From Brachionus rotundiformis (taxonomy: Eukaryota > Rotifera > Eurotatoria > Ploima > Brachionidae): a stretch of DNA of 64,000 nucleotides. Shown in pieces: positions 1 through 11,177 of the stretch (within the stretch, counting starts at the first letter, position 1; every line of letters starts with the position of its first letter). Position numbers and translations under genes: made by a program. Location of the stretch: positions 4,508,005 through 4,572,004 of the forward strand of contig JAESIW010000138.1 in the NCBI GenBank assembly GCA_016802295.1, in the 5' to 3' direction. A model generated the notes under the pieces. That model saw only the letters and a list, made by a program, of their open reading frames with translations. It did not search any database and was not told the origin of the DNA.

Positions 1-1053
1 TTTTTTCAATCTCTAAATTTACAACAGATTATATTTTTAATAATTAACTTAATGAATATAAATTCTAAATTTTAGTTAAATATAAATGGGCAATTATAAC
101 TTAATGGAAAAGTAAAAGGCTAATATATCGTAAATAAATTTTAAAAAGTGAAATTTGCAAATTCTATAATAAATTATTATCGAATGATTAATATTTTGGT
201 TAGACTCTGGAATCAATTTTTTCCTAATAGAAAAATGTAAGTGGTAAGCCAAAAAATTAAATTACCTTTAAAAAAATAGTATCTTTATCAGTTTTAATTG
301 AACCTTTAATTAAATTCGTTGCAAGTTATTTGTCATATATAAGAAAAGAAAACTTCGTGAGTCAAACAACACTTGGTAATTTACCCTTGTTACCAAAAAA
401 AATAAAGTAATAAAACAACAAGGATACTCGAAAATGAAAAATTTTTAAATATATAAAATAGCAATTATTGTCATGTTTATTAGGAACAAATTTAGTTATC
501 TTATAGGTATTTCATTTTAAGCCTTTCGATTGATGGAGCTTGAATTTGAAAATACTGTGGTTATTTTGTTCACTTGTATCGAAGCATTTATTGACCAGGA
601 AACATAATTAATATTTTTATTCATACAAATTTTATCAAGACAAAATAAAAAAATGGCTGAAAATTCTTTTCCATTTTTATGACAGACGAAGATGGACATA
701 AACGCACTCTTCACAGCAGACAAAGAATCAATCTGAACAAAAAGGATTTATTATTGAAAAAAGAAAAACCAAAACCATGACCAAAAATTTTGTCAACAAG
801 AGATTTAGTATTTATTATTTATTAAAGATCAGAATCTTTTTTATTCAAAAATATATAAAAAATTTTCACTTATTATTTCTTCAAAATTTTTAATCTCACA
901 TCATTTACACTTAAAATTATCTATATTAATAAATGAATACCAGAATTGAACAATTGAATTATTTTTAATCAAAATAAAACTTTCAACAAACAAATCAAAT
1001 AATTATAAAATTGAATACTTCAAATTGTAGACAAAATTTAACAAAAAAAAAAA
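1..1053. other. AT-rich intergenic DNA, no gene seen
   Basis: No reading frame here looks like a known protein or shows splice-consistent structure. The longest frame (517-723, -) is low-complexity AT-rich translation. The last stretch is the 3' flank of SGF29. Confidence 0.6.
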
Positions 1054-2338
1054 TTATTTTTTTAGTTCTCTATCAGCAACAACATATAATTGAGGCACAT
1101 TCAATGGAGGTGAATATCCGTCTGGATATGTGCTGTCCTCAAAAAGTATTAAATAATCTTCCTGAGGAGTTTGTGGCGATTCACTTACTATTCCACGATA
1201 AAAGCACGTAGTCTGTGGATACAATGCAAGTACAAATGAATCTTTTGGAAAAATAGCATTGGGATCAGTTAGAGGATTCGCTCTCCAGTGAGGTAATGGA
1301 ACTATCCGCCTCTTGCCAAGCAGATATTTCTCATTTTCTTCTTCGCAGTCCACATCATCAACTTCATACTTTCCAGATGACGAGTTAAAACAAACAACTT
1401 CAGCTAATATCCAATTTTCTTCCTCATCTTCGGCTGTTTCTTCAATATCTTTAATTTTCTTCTTGCCTGCTTCATTCTGGTTGTTGGATTTTTTTGGTAA
1501 GTTCGAATTACTTCTTACCTTGGCTGCCACTTTGTCCCCTCGTTTACAAATATAACTTAACTCAGGAGGAACACTTCCACAACTAAATCAGCTACTAATT
1601 TATTCTAATAATTAACTAGTGAATAATTTTACAGTGGTGGAGCAGGTTGGCCTATCTCGCCGATCCAAAGTGGAAGTGTCAAAGCAGCTTGCTGAAGAAT
1701 GCTCATCAAAACACCTCTTCTCATTCCTGTTTTGGGCATCAGATCAGATGAATTAGAGGTGGAATTTTTGCTCGATATCTGCTGATTCTTGTTGTGTTGC
1801 ATAAGGCGAATTTCATTTTGAGTCAACCTTATTTGATTGATAGAGTCCAGAGCCTGTCTTAATACCCTAAATGAAAAAAAAAATTTAATATTTGAGTAAA
1901 TAATTATAAAATAAAATGAAACCTTATTTCATTCTGAGACTCTTTTATACAATTTGTGTACATAGATTTTAGCTTTTTACGATAAAACGAAGTTACTGAA
2001 GTTAAAAATTAAATAATTTAAAATAAAGGGACATTTTTACTTTTGTCATCTGTTTTGAGCTTTTCGTGGATTTTGTTTATATTGTTTAGACAAGGCTCGT
2101 TTTTTTCTCTCTCTTTTTGGCAATTTTTCACATTTGTCTGAAGGTCTTTGAGGATGTTCCTAATTTTCGATTCATTCAAAGATATTGGATTCTTGAGTTT
2201 TTGACTTGCACTCGAGTTGGTTGACAAGTTGGTGTCATTTGAACAGCTGTCTTGGTTCTGGAAAGTCAAACCTGAATTTGAGTCAACAGATAGAAAAGCA
2301 TTATCTGATCCATTTACTTTTCCTCTTCTTCCCTTCAT
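1054..2338 (-). CDS. SGF29: SAGA-associated factor 29 (tandem Tudor histone reader)
   Basis: SGF29 is the SAGA/ATAC subunit whose C-terminal tandem Tudor domain binds H3K4me2/3 and helps recruit the acetyltransferase. Four exons on the minus strand join in frame: 2338-2041, 1995-1923, 1866-1633 and 1582-1054. They encode about 377 aa with introns of 45, 56 and 50 bp. The N-terminal third carries the helical segment typical of the family (INKIHEKLKTDDK, then FYRKKLKSMYT). The middle exon has RRGVLMSILQQAALTLPLWI. The C-terminus has ENWILAEVV, VDDVD, ALYPQTTCFYRG and LILFEDSTYPDGYSPPLNV, which hold the acidic and aromatic pocket residues. It is longer than the human protein (293 aa), mainly from a Ser/Asn-rich linker and an acidic Lys-rich insert before the Tudor domain. 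The start is the only upstream in-frame ATG. Identity is very secure; splice sites are by eye. Confidence 0.95.
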
Positions 2339-3638
2339 TTTTATACAGCTTAATTTTTAATTATTTAAAACAGATGCATTTAATTTTTTTATTAATTTAT
2401 TTAATTGCATGATTTAAATTTGAAAGTATCTAATTTTTAATAAGGTGTGTTTAAAATTAATTAATATATTTAGTTTTAAAATTTTAGACCAGATATTATA
2501 GCAGTACATCATAGACATATTTGTTAATCTATTAAAATAATTAATTATAAAAAGTTAATTTTTTTTTGTCTTATAGTACAATTAATATAATTTCTTTTGA
2601 GCCAGAGGTTTATAAAGGTTTTTTTTTTCAAAAATTGTTTAACAAAACTACACAAATTTAAATTGGGAATCCGTATTTTCTACAATTAAAAGTCACATTT
2701 TTAAAAGTATGTTTTTTTTTTAAGTTATTCGGTTATAAGTTATAACTCGTTATTTAATTTCATTTTGTCTCGACTAATTTTTATCATCGCAAATTACCAA
2801 GCCATTAAATCAGAATATTTGCTTAATTTTAGCTTGTTAAAATAATACAGTCATTTATACAAGTTTTTATTTCAAAAACTTACAACATTTAAATTATATA
2901 ACTATGAATTTAAATTTTAAGTTCAAATTATAGAAACAAATTTACAACTATTATTGCTTAGTTTTTATTTTTAAATAATTAAAAGTTGTAATTAAGCCTG
3001 CTAAAGTAATTTAAAGACCAAAAGTTATTAATTTTGGTTAAAAACAAGCCTTAAATCATTTAGATAGTAATTTTTTTACTCATTTAAGTAGATGAATGAT
3101 TGGTAAGTAAATTTAGCCTATTCTTTATACAGTGCCAATTCCCCTTTTGGAATTTTTATTCCAGGCTAAGTTAAATTGTATTTAAGAAAATTTACCAAGT
3201 ACTGGTCAATATCGTAGGGTACTTTAATTAATTAGCAATATTTTTTTATTTTGAAAATTTTTTAATTCTAATAAAAGTATTAAACCATTTTTTATGTTTT
3301 AATTGGCAATTTTTTTAAAATGGCTGACTTATTTGCCAAAACTAGAAAAACTTCTGGTAGAACTGTGCTGGTCTCACTAAATCAGATTCATAGCTTTTGT
3401 TTAAAGACTTAAGCAAATAAAATGTTAGTTATATTTTCTCTGTATATAATTATTAAAGCTAAAAAAAATCTCTCTCTCTCTCTCTCTGTTGAACATTCAT
3501 CGGTCAAACATGTGATTTTTAATTGTTTAGCTAGTTCAAATCATCGTAGTAGAAATGGAAAAAAAAGCTAGATTCGTGATACGACTATATTCTCCATTAT
3601 ATTAGCTCAACAATCGGAGCAAAAGTAATAAGCTCGGC
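2339..3638. other. Intergenic DNA with a (CT)n microsatellite
   Basis: Upstream flank of two divergent genes (SGF29 leftward, SLC35G-like rightward). No coding sequence seen. A (CT)n microsatellite of about 20 bp sits at 3468-3488. Confidence 0.6.
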
Positions 3639-3682
3639 CTATAAAAGAACTAGTAAACAATTTCTAATTCGAAATTCAGATC
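3639..3682 (+). promoter_or_regulatory. Probable TATA box and initiator of the SLC35G-like gene
   Basis: CTATAAAAG at 3639-3647 is a canonical TATA box. About 30 bp downstream is TTCAGATC, resembling an initiator. The presumed leader then has a CCACCACCACC run before the ATG at 3725. Spacing is right for a TATA-driven Pol II promoter; no transcript evidence is available. Confidence 0.5.
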
Positions 3683-3724
3683 AAGTCGTACAACTTCGGC
3701 CACCACCACCAAAATTCAAAAGGA

Positions 3725-4918
3725 ATGATAAAAAGTGACAAGGTTCAACCAGAAGAGAACGAACAGAAACTTACAGTATTCATTCCTAGCCAAGGCGAAA
3801 CAGTCCAAGAAAAAAACCAAAATGATCCCAAAGCAGCAAATACTTTTACTGGCCGATTGCTCAGTTGTATCATCCAAATCCGTGGGTACTTGTTTGGACT
3901 TTTATTTGCCTTTTCGATGTGCATGTCAAACTTGTTGGTCAAGATGGGACCTTCGCTTGAAGCGCCTCATCATTCAACAATTAGATACGTCATCCAATTC
4001 ACAGCCATGTACGTAATAATCAGGAAAAACAATCTGGAAACTTTTGGTCCCAAGGAGCACCGTAGACTGTTGATAATGAGAGGAATAACAGGGTCTAGTG
4101 CGGACATTTTGGGCTTTTTTGCCCTCCAATACTTGGACATTAGCGATGTAGAGACCTTGGTCAATTCTGCTGCAATAATCACAGTTATAATTTCAAGATT
4201 CAGCCTGAACGAAAAAGTAACAATATTGCATTCTTTCTCACTCATTTTGACCATAAGTGGTGTATTGTTTGTTGTTCGACCAGACTTCATATTTGGCAAA
4301 GAGCGATTAATAACCGAGTCTATTCACCAAAATTTAACAAACAATTCAACCAAAGCTTTGTCCATTAGAGAAAAAGAGCTATGGGAGCATAACTATTACG
4401 ATACTTCAATCGGAATTTCCATTGCGCTGGGCAACGCCATCTCTCTAAGCTTGGTGCAAGTGGTTATCAGAAAATTGTGCATACTGAATGTGCATTTCTC
4501 TGTGACAACAATTTATTTAACCATTGTTGGTTTAATAGCAAGTTTTATTCTCTCTGCAATTATGGCAGCAACAAATTTTTCAATGTTTTTTAAATCGAAT
4601 CTGAACTATGAGCATCTTATGGTGGAAGTGACCTACTCGATTTTGGCAGGAGTTTGTGGAACGTTGGGAATAGTGTTTATGAACTTTGCGCTGAAGTATG
4701 AGGATGCCAGCAAAATAGCAATGATTCGAACATTCAGCGTTTTTTTTTCCTTTATTTTACAGTATTTATTTTTAGATGTCACCGTGGATATCTTGGGTAT
4801 CCTTGGTGCCTTATTTATTGTTCTTGGTATTTTTATAATTTTGTTTTTAAAAATGTTTGATAAGCAATTGACTGGCTCGAAGAGCTGTATTGTAAAGTTC
4901 GTGGTAAAAAAATATTAA
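3725..4918 (+). CDS. SLC35G1-like EamA/DMT membrane transporter
   Basis: The 397-residue intronless frame is a drug/metabolite-transporter-superfamily protein with two EamA repeats. After a polar N-terminus of about 45 residues come roughly ten hydrophobic segments. Family-like stretches include RYVIQFTAMYVIIRK in the first repeat, LRGI-type MRGITGSSADILGFFALQYL, then SRFSLNEKVTILHSF. The second repeat has AGVCGTLGIVFMNFALKYEDA. The best resemblance is to the SLC35G (acyl-malonyl-condensing-enzyme-like/TMEM20) group, whose substrates are poorly defined. The loop between repeats has NxT/S sequons (NLTNN, NNST). A TATA box lies 78-86 bp upstream. The ATG at 3725 is first in frame after the leader. 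Whether the lack of introns means retroposition cannot be told here. Confidence 0.85.
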   Translation: MIKSDKVQPEENEQKLTVFIPSQGETVQEKNQNDPKAANTFTGRLLSCIIQIRGYLFGLLFAFSMCMSNLLVKMGPSLEAPHHSTIRYVIQFTAMYVIIRKNNLETFGPKEHRRLLIMRGITGSSADILGFFALQYLDISDVETLVNSAAIITVIISRFSLNEKVTILHSFSLILTISGVLFVVRPDFIFGKERLITESIHQNLTNNSTKALSIREKELWEHNYYDTSIGISIALGNAISLSLVQVVIRKLCILNVHFSVTTIYLTIVGLIASFILSAIMAATNFSMFFKSNLNYEHLMVEVTYSILAGVCGTLGIVFMNFALKYEDASKIAMIRTFSVFFSFILQYLFLDVTVDILGILGALFIVLGIFIILFLKMFDKQLTGSKSCIVKFVVKKY

Positions 4919-6273
4919 AAGCAATGAATTTTTAACAATTAAGTTAAAATTTAAAGATTTAAATTTAAAAATTTAGACTGTTGATTTTATTTTTTTATAA
5001 TTATCTAATTTGTTAACTAATGAGGGAAATTATTCTAATTTAAAAAACAAAATTTTTTCCCTATTTTTTTGTGTATCTGTCAGAATGTTTTTTAAAGCTT
5101 TAAGTGATTTAGACAAAACTGTTCAACTCAATTACCTTTGTTATTTTTATCTATTATTTTCTTCAAAACTACTACACTTAATCTCATTTCAAATGTGTTA
5201 TTTTTATATACTTAAAAAAAATATTTTCTTTTCCCGTTTTTATTTTTTTCCTGAATATTTAGTAAATCTTCATATTGGCTTAAGCTCTATTAAAAAGCGA
5301 ATTGTTGTATCTAGAAAATGAAACTTTCAAAGTTTTTTATCAATTGTTATTTATTTATTGAATTCATTTTTTATTCAAGTTACAAAGAAATTAAATTTCA
5401 ATCAAAAATCATAATTGGATCTGAATCTTAAATTTGTTAAAATTTAAATTTGTAAACTTTTTAAAAAAAAGTTCCAAATTCTAAACTTCAATTTTTTAAA
5501 AATTTAATAAATTCTAATTTCTGTTAGACTTCATAACTATTTTTGTTTTTAGTTTTGATATTTTTAAAATTTATTCTTATCATAATACTTAAAAAATTAA
5601 TACAATAGTGGCGCGTTTTTTAATAACATGAAAAAACGACATAAAATGTTTAAGCGTTTTTGAAGAGATTTTTAAAAAAGAATTTTTAAAAACTCGTTTT
5701 AGTGTCCATTAGCTAATTAATGAAGATCTTTTTTGAATTCTATTTAAAAAAGTCTAATAAACTGTGATCTTATAAGTGTTTTATTATCAGAGTTATATAT
5801 TGACTGAGGTTAAACTGATCTTAGTTTACTTTTATTAAAACTATTAATTATGAATATAATAATGGTAGATTTGATTCGACTCATTGTAAATAGCTCTTTT
5901 TCGAACTGACTTGTTGTTTCTTTTACTTCTCGTAGGAGAAAAGTATATCTGAGGATAATTGTCTTCTATTGCAGATTTGATTTCTGATCAGATTTTCTGA
6001 ATTTGTCACCTGCTACTTGTATAATGTATTCATTTCCAAAATTCCATTTGCTCTTATCTGTGGCACATAAACACGTACTCTTTACCAGAATAAAAAAATA
6101 TTTTTTTTTAATTTCTATTTACATTACAAAACAAAATTCTAGAAAGTTTGGCATTATCTTTAGATATTTGAATTAATCTTTTTTACTTAAACAATTTTAA
6201 TGTAACACGCTTTTCATGTTTTGTAAATTTGAAAAATATTTTTCAACCCATCAATAAGATCGATTTACTTGGC
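4919..6273. other. AT-rich intergenic DNA, no convincing gene
   Basis: The 5010-5321 frame is a low-complexity Phe/Leu/Tyr-rich translation of the 3' flank and is not counted as a gene. Around 5880-6085 (minus strand) short polar frames broken by stops could be a decayed coding relic, but no family was recognised. Confidence 0.5.
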
Positions 6274-6305
6274 ATTTTCTGGTAGTCCAGTTTGTTCTTC
6301 TGAAG
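6274..6305 (-). pseudogene. Fragment of a secreted SEA-RR peptide gene
   Basis: About 31 bp match the segment of the 7080-7313 gene that encodes EEQTGLPE, in the same orientation. It is isolated: neither signal peptide nor tail is recognisable around it. It is read as the remnant of a deleted seventh copy, or of a partial duplication. Confidence 0.6.
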
Positions 6306-7079
6306 ATTAAAATTTTAAATTTAAATTTCAAATAAATTCTTTCCTACCAATATTTTTGAAATCAAAAACTTAAAAAAATAAACTTTACAAAAAATGAGCA
6401 AATAAATTTAAAAATTTGAATATCCATCTAATCAATTAGTTGAGAAAATATTTATTTAAAATTTTTTATTTTTTCAATTTACATAACACGAAAAGAGTGC
6501 TACATTAAAATAATTTAAATTAAATTTAATATTAATTCAAATTTTTTTTGATAAGCATTAAATTTTTTCATTTATTGAATTTTACAAATATTAAATGAAA
6601 GAATATAAGTCTTTTCTTAAATGCGAATGCAGGAATTTTAAGTTTTAATGCATACATTACTGTTCAAGGATTTACGGTAAATTTTATTTATTAATCTTTA
6701 ATTTTCCTTTACTTTTCTTATTTTCTTATTAATTTTATTTAAACTTTAATTATTTTTTTATTTTTCTAGGTAAAAATTATTCTTTTAGCTTATGTTATCT
6801 TAGGATATTTTTTTGTTTTTCAATATCTTTTATTCGTATATAAGTTTCAATTTTTAGGTTTTTTAATTTATGTTTTTACATAGTTATTCTAATTTATGAT
6901 AGCAGACGGGATCCTTTCCACTGGTTTAAAATTGGCATTTAGTATTCTAAAATATGATTCACTATTTTATTATTAAAAAAAGAATTTAATTCACTAATAA
7001 ATTTGAACTAATTAAATTTTTTTTAGTTTTTTTGGAAAAAAAATGGAACTTATGTTTTAATTTAGCACTGTTTTTAATT

Positions 7080-7313
7080 TTATCTACGACGTGATTCGTT
7101 GCTTTCTGGTGATTCTTGACTTTCACTTTCTGGTAGTCCAGTTTGTTCTTCTGAAGAATTTATCTCTGGTACTTGATCACTTGATTCATTTGATTCACTG
7201 CTTGAATCTGGTCTTGGTCTAAGACCTGGTCTTTCTCTTCTTCTAGCCTCGCTTGCAACCATCAATGAAGCTACCAAAGTAACTATCAACAAAATGCTCA
7301 ATCCTTTGTTCAT
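7080..7313 (-). CDS. Small secreted Ser/Glu-rich peptide, SEA-RR family member 1
   Basis: A 77-residue protein of unknown function. Residues 1-23 form a clear signal peptide (MNKGLSILLIVTLVASLMVA), with likely cleavage after SEA. A basic RRRERPGLRPRP segment and an acidic, serine-rich tail with SES and SNES repeats follow. There are no cysteines. It shares its first 30 or so residues with five other intact genes in this window. Its C-terminus is shortened to ESRRR by loss of about 18 bp relative to the 14.6 and 15.4 kb copies, which end in RPRPRPNRRFN. About 430 bp of upstream DNA (to roughly 7740) matches the intergenic DNA of the 14.8-15.4 kb pair, but no divergent partner is recognisable here. 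Confidence 0.85.
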   Translation of the reverse strand: MNKGLSILLIVTLVASLMVASEARRRERPGLRPRPDSSSESNESSDQVPEINSSEEQTGLPESESQESPESNESRRR

Positions 7314-7353
7314 TTTTAGATTTTTTACTTTTAAACTTTTTTAAATTGGATAA

Positions 7354-7441
7354 AAAATCGATTTATTTATATACAGAAAATTTAGTCATAAATGTCAGAA
7401 ACAAGTGATTAAGTAACATTTGAATTTATGCGTTTTAAAAT
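7354..7441 (-). promoter_or_regulatory. Promoter module A of SEA-RR gene 1
   Basis: Read on the minus strand, the block contains TATATAAATAAATCGATTTT about 45-60 bp before the ATG, preceded by TGACATTTATGACTAAATTT and a TCACTTG-type element. The same block recurs at 14861-14950, and in diverged form at 27501-27551. Conservation outside the coding region and a TATA box at promoter-like spacing support a core promoter. Confidence 0.6.
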
Positions 7442-8399
7442 TTTAATTACATTTTTCAAGAAAATTCCTTAATTTAAAAGTTTAAACTGAACCTCAATAG
7501 AAAATATTTTTCTCGTCAAGGTATTTTTCATAATTTCTAATATGTTTATTTTTCAAAGACTAGAAAAATTTTCTTCCTAAAATTAATGATTTTTGTTATA
7601 TAATATTACTTTTATTGAATGCCTTTTTTTAATGTGTTTAGTTGAAATATTATGATTTAGTCTAGTCTGGTATTTGGCAACAGTAAGAAGACATATGTTT
7701 GTTTTTGAAAATAATAATAAATATAATTGTGTTAATTATATATTCAAATGGAAATTTTATTGAAAAGAGTTGAAGAAGCATAAGTGAATGTTGTCAATAA
7801 TAATTTTAATTAAATAAAAAAATATTAAAATTTTTGTTTAATTTTTTCTTTTGTTGATAAAACAACTATTTCGTAATATATATCAAAATAATTCACGCTA
7901 CAATGAGCTTTAAATCAAATATTTTGATTTCAAAATTACTCTTGTCCTTACGGAAATTATCAACTTATACAAAACTGGTACTAAACTTTAAAAGGCTCAA
8001 TATTCTTATGGATAATATATTATTGATCAAAAGTTATTCAATAAAACCAAAAACATCTTGAATTATTTTTTTTTAAGATTATTAATTTTAGTCATAAAAG
8101 AATTTTCTCCAAAATACTATATAAAACTGGCACTGGAACTGGTAACATATAATTGGTTTCATATCAGAAAAAAATAATTTGTAGGTAAGGGCCAATTAAT
8201 AGGACGGAGCGGATCAATTTTAAAAAGAAGTTTCTAAAAAATATGAATTTTAAGAACTAGAAAATACCTCTGAATTCTGGGATTCAATGATTTTGTAGAG
8301 GTAATTTTTATAGGTGAAAAGATAAAATTCGAATTGTTTAAAAAACATAAAATACAATAAAATAACAAACAAAAAAATTATACCATAAAGACCAGAATT
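7442..8399. other. Upstream flank of SEA-RR gene 1, homologous to the pair 1 spacer
   Basis: 7520-7700 is recognisably the same sequence as 14990-15175, for example GCCTTTTTTTAATG followed by the GGCAACAGTA motif. Beyond about 7740 nothing recognisable was seen. Confidence 0.5.
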
Positions 8400-8652
8400 A
8401 ATTTTAAAAAAAGACTTGAAAGCGAAGATGAAGATAATTCTAGTTTAGACAGTTCAAAAAGTTTAGATAATTACCCTAATGATGAATATTAACAGTTAAG
8501 TTAGGATTTCATTGATAAAATGATTCTCTTTCTCTCATGATACTAAAATTTTTAGCATCCGCCAGCCAGAAAGAGGAATTGAGATTAGAATGTGACCATG
8601 TTGATGGTGAATTTCTTTTTGGTTTGGAATATCCCAATGTTAGAGTAACTTA
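8400..8652 (+). pseudogene. Possible coding relic, unidentified
   Basis: Two short frames with protein-like composition lie here. An acidic Ser/Asp-rich run (RLESEDEDNSSLDSSKSLD) is at about 8415-8485. After TTTTAG at 8555-8560, a frame of about 30 codons (KEELRLECDHVDGEFLFGL) ends in a stop near 8652. No start, and no convincing donor joins them. This may be a decayed gene or the last exons of an unseen one. Confidence 0.2.
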
Positions 8653-9638
8653 AGCACAAAATTTTGAAGTTAAACTAGTGTAACTAATTTATAAATTATT
8701 GTATGTTGTAAAGAGATATTTTTTAAATTTAATAAATATTTAAAATTATTAAAATTAAACTAAAGATTAATTCAGATATTTTTTGATAAGCTTTTTGAAT
8801 TGAAACATTTTTTTCTAAATACTGAAATTATTACAAATACGAAAAAGGCAATTTTTAAACAAATTATAACTTGTTTAATACCAGATGATGATTGCTTTTT
8901 GAGCCAGATGCAAAGGAGGAGAGGATGTGAAGAAAAGTATTCAGAAATGATGAATACAGCAAGAGATATTAATTGCAATTTAAAATTCTTATTGTTAGTA
9001 ATTAAGATTTTGATTGAAACGGATTTTAAGACAGAGCTGCGCGACTTGCGTACGAAAGAACAAAAACTTAATCCTAAATAAAATTGGATAAAATTGGGAA
9101 AACTTAATTCAAATGATTTAAGTTAAGTAAAACCAAAATAAATATCAATAATCTTATACATTACGTAAAAATGATATGGAAATTTTAATTTATATCTAAA
9201 AAAATTGTAAAAATAATTAGAGATTTAAATGTCTTAAATTTATTAATTTAGTTTTATTAATTTGTTTTTTTTTTATTTCGAGTTAATTTTAATATATAAT
9301 ATTTGTCCATAAATGTTCTTTTAAAATAATGTGCAAATTCTATTCCTAATAAAATTTTTCTAAAATTGAAAATTTTAATTTCCTTTAAAAATAATTTAAA
9401 TTTCTTAATTAAAATCAATAAATAGAAGTGATGTTTACCAACAATAAGCTATTGTTTTTGAAATCGATAAATTTAACCATTTTGAAGCTGTCCATATCGA
9501 TAAGATAAAATCGCTAATCTATTGAAAAATTTTTGCAAAAAATAGATCTTCGGCCCTAATTTTCACTATTATTTCATTATTGGGTCATCATTTTTTCCCT
9601 AAATGAATTTAAGGCCAACCATTTTTGACTCCACGTTT
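8653..9638. other. Intergenic DNA, no supported gene
   Basis: Overlapping frames on both strands at 8772-9081 have no recognised similarity, and their coding status is not supported. Confidence 0.45.
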
Positions 9639-9640
9639 TA

Positions 9641-10237
9641 CAGTACATTTCAAAACAAAGTTAACAGGCTTCTTAAGCAGTTTTAAAGCCGCTCTTAAAC
9701 AATGCTTAAGCGGTTCAAAAACACTACTTTAGCGGTTCAAAAACTGCTTTAGCAACTTTTAAAAACGGTTTTTGCTAATTTTTATTATATTTTTGGTTTT
9801 TATTACCATTTGTATATATTATTTTAATGAAATTGTAAAAAAATGATTTGAAACATTCAAACGCTTACGACTAAATATGAGAGCACCGATTGTTTATAGA
9901 CATAGGATAATTGTTTTAAGCGATTCAGGTCTAAGTTATAGGAATATTTCAAAACAACTTAATTCCGAAGGATTGATAATCAGCCACGTTTCCGTTAGGA
10001 AAATATATGAAAAATATTATCAAAAAAGTGTTATTGGTGATTTTAAGAGATCTGGACGAAGAACTATATTCAATCAAATACATTATGGTTATTTAAAGCA
10101 ACTTATATACAAAAATAGGGAGATGACTACTCAAGAAATGATGAAAGTCAATATGGTCTTAAACACAGCCTAAACCGCTAATAAACACTGCTTAAGCATT
10201 GTTTCGAAACATCGTTAACTTTGCTCTGAGTGTACTG
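9641..10237 (+). mobile_element. Tc1/mariner-type transposon relic with residual HTH
   Basis: The element begins CAGTACA and ends TGTACTG and is flanked on both sides by TA, the target duplication of this superfamily. CAAAGTTAAC is repeated in inverted orientation inside both ends. The 98-codon frame at 9877-10173 starts at ATG and reads like the N-terminal DNA-binding region of Tc1 transposases (HRIIVLSDSGLSYRNISKQL, then a second helix block and GRRTIF). The frame ends soon after, and the DDE catalytic domain is absent. The element is therefore an internally deleted, non-autonomous copy of about 0.6 kb. Confidence 0.75.
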
Positions 10238-10244
10238 TATCAAG

Positions 10245-10885
10245 TTTTAGCTTCAAAATACAGTTGAAGAACGAAACCTTGGCATCATTCAGCTGACAGT
10301 CCACCCATGCCGCATCAAAAGCTAGCCAAGTTCTAGGGATGCTAAAAATACATTCGTATCTAAGGATGTTGAACTATGGGCCTCACTCTACCGCTCCTAC
10401 ATTCTTCCGCATCTGGAGTTTTCAGTATCGGCATGCAACTCGTACCTAAGGAGAGACATTAACACGCTTTAAAAAGCTCAGAGAAGAGTATTTAGAGTCC
10501 CCACTGCTTTAAAAGACATGGAGTACAAGAGCACACTTGAGCGAATGGGTCTTACATCTCTGGAAGCAAGACAACAACTTGGTGACTTAATTCAACTATT
10601 CAAAGTCATCAAGAGCAAAAATTACATACGTGTAACGAGCCAACTAGGTCTGCTCCGAGAGACACGAAGAGAAGTCAACTACGGCGTGAGATTGTGGCTT
10701 AATCCATCAATCGGAAAGCTAAACTATTGAACGGCCTACTAGATGACATAGTAGGTTCTGAGACTGTGGACTCTTTTAAAATCAAATACGTTCAATATCA
10801 AATGAGGCTACGGTTTTGAGGGGCATTCCTGCGAGTCATCTCGCCCTGCAGTCTTACTACTGCTACTACTACTACTATAATACTT
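10245..10885 (+). mobile_element. 5'-truncated non-LTR retrotransposon (CR1/LINE-like 3' end)
   Basis: Broken frames encode the post-RT C-terminal region typical of CR1/Jockey-type LINEs: LYRSYILPHLEFSVSACNSY, then KKAQRRVFRV and, at 10518-10730, LERMGLTSLEARQQLGDLIQ. Stops and a frame change show decay. The element ends in a (TAC/CTA)n tail at about 10857-10880, as expected for a target-primed insertion. It abuts the Tc1 relic directly. Confidence 0.8.
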
Positions 10886-11177
10886 AAAATAATCATATCT
10901 TTGAATTTTTTTTAGTTTCTTTTTAAAAAACCAAATAAATATAGAATTTTTAAATAATGCTAATTGGATCACATAATGAATTCAAATCGTCTGAATGAAT
11001 TAAATTCAATTGTATTAACATTTAATAGATTCAATAACAATTTTTTATTTGTATATTTTTCAAAATAAATTTACCTCTCAAGCAACAATTAATAAAGTAC
11101 TAAAACGATTTTAATTAAGATTTTAAATAATAAGAATTCAACAATTTGAAATTTAGATAATTATTTATTAATTTTTT
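10886..11177. other. Short spacer between LINE tail and transporter gene
   Basis: AT-rich 3' flank of the SLC5 gene. A TTTATT (AATAAA on the minus strand) near 11163 could be its polyadenylation signal. Confidence 0.4.

Noticed and set aside
517..723. 68-codon frame on the minus strand
   Set aside because: AT-driven composition, no family resemblance, no supporting splice or promoter context.
1011..1211. Plus-strand frame overlapping SGF29
   Set aside because: Shadow of the SGF29 last exon, which is securely coding on the other strand.
5010..5321. 103-codon Phe/Leu-rich frame
   Set aside because: Low-complexity reading of the transporter 3' flank; no domain and no similarity.
8772..9081. 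Overlapping frames on both strands (68 and 93 codons)
   Set aside because: Neither has recognisable similarity and mutual overlap favours chance; left as unsupported intergenic DNA.
9639..10885. Tc1 relic and LINE end as one composite element
   Set aside because: The Tc1 ends and TA duplication close at 10239, and the LINE sequence starts after; they are adjacent but separate insertions.
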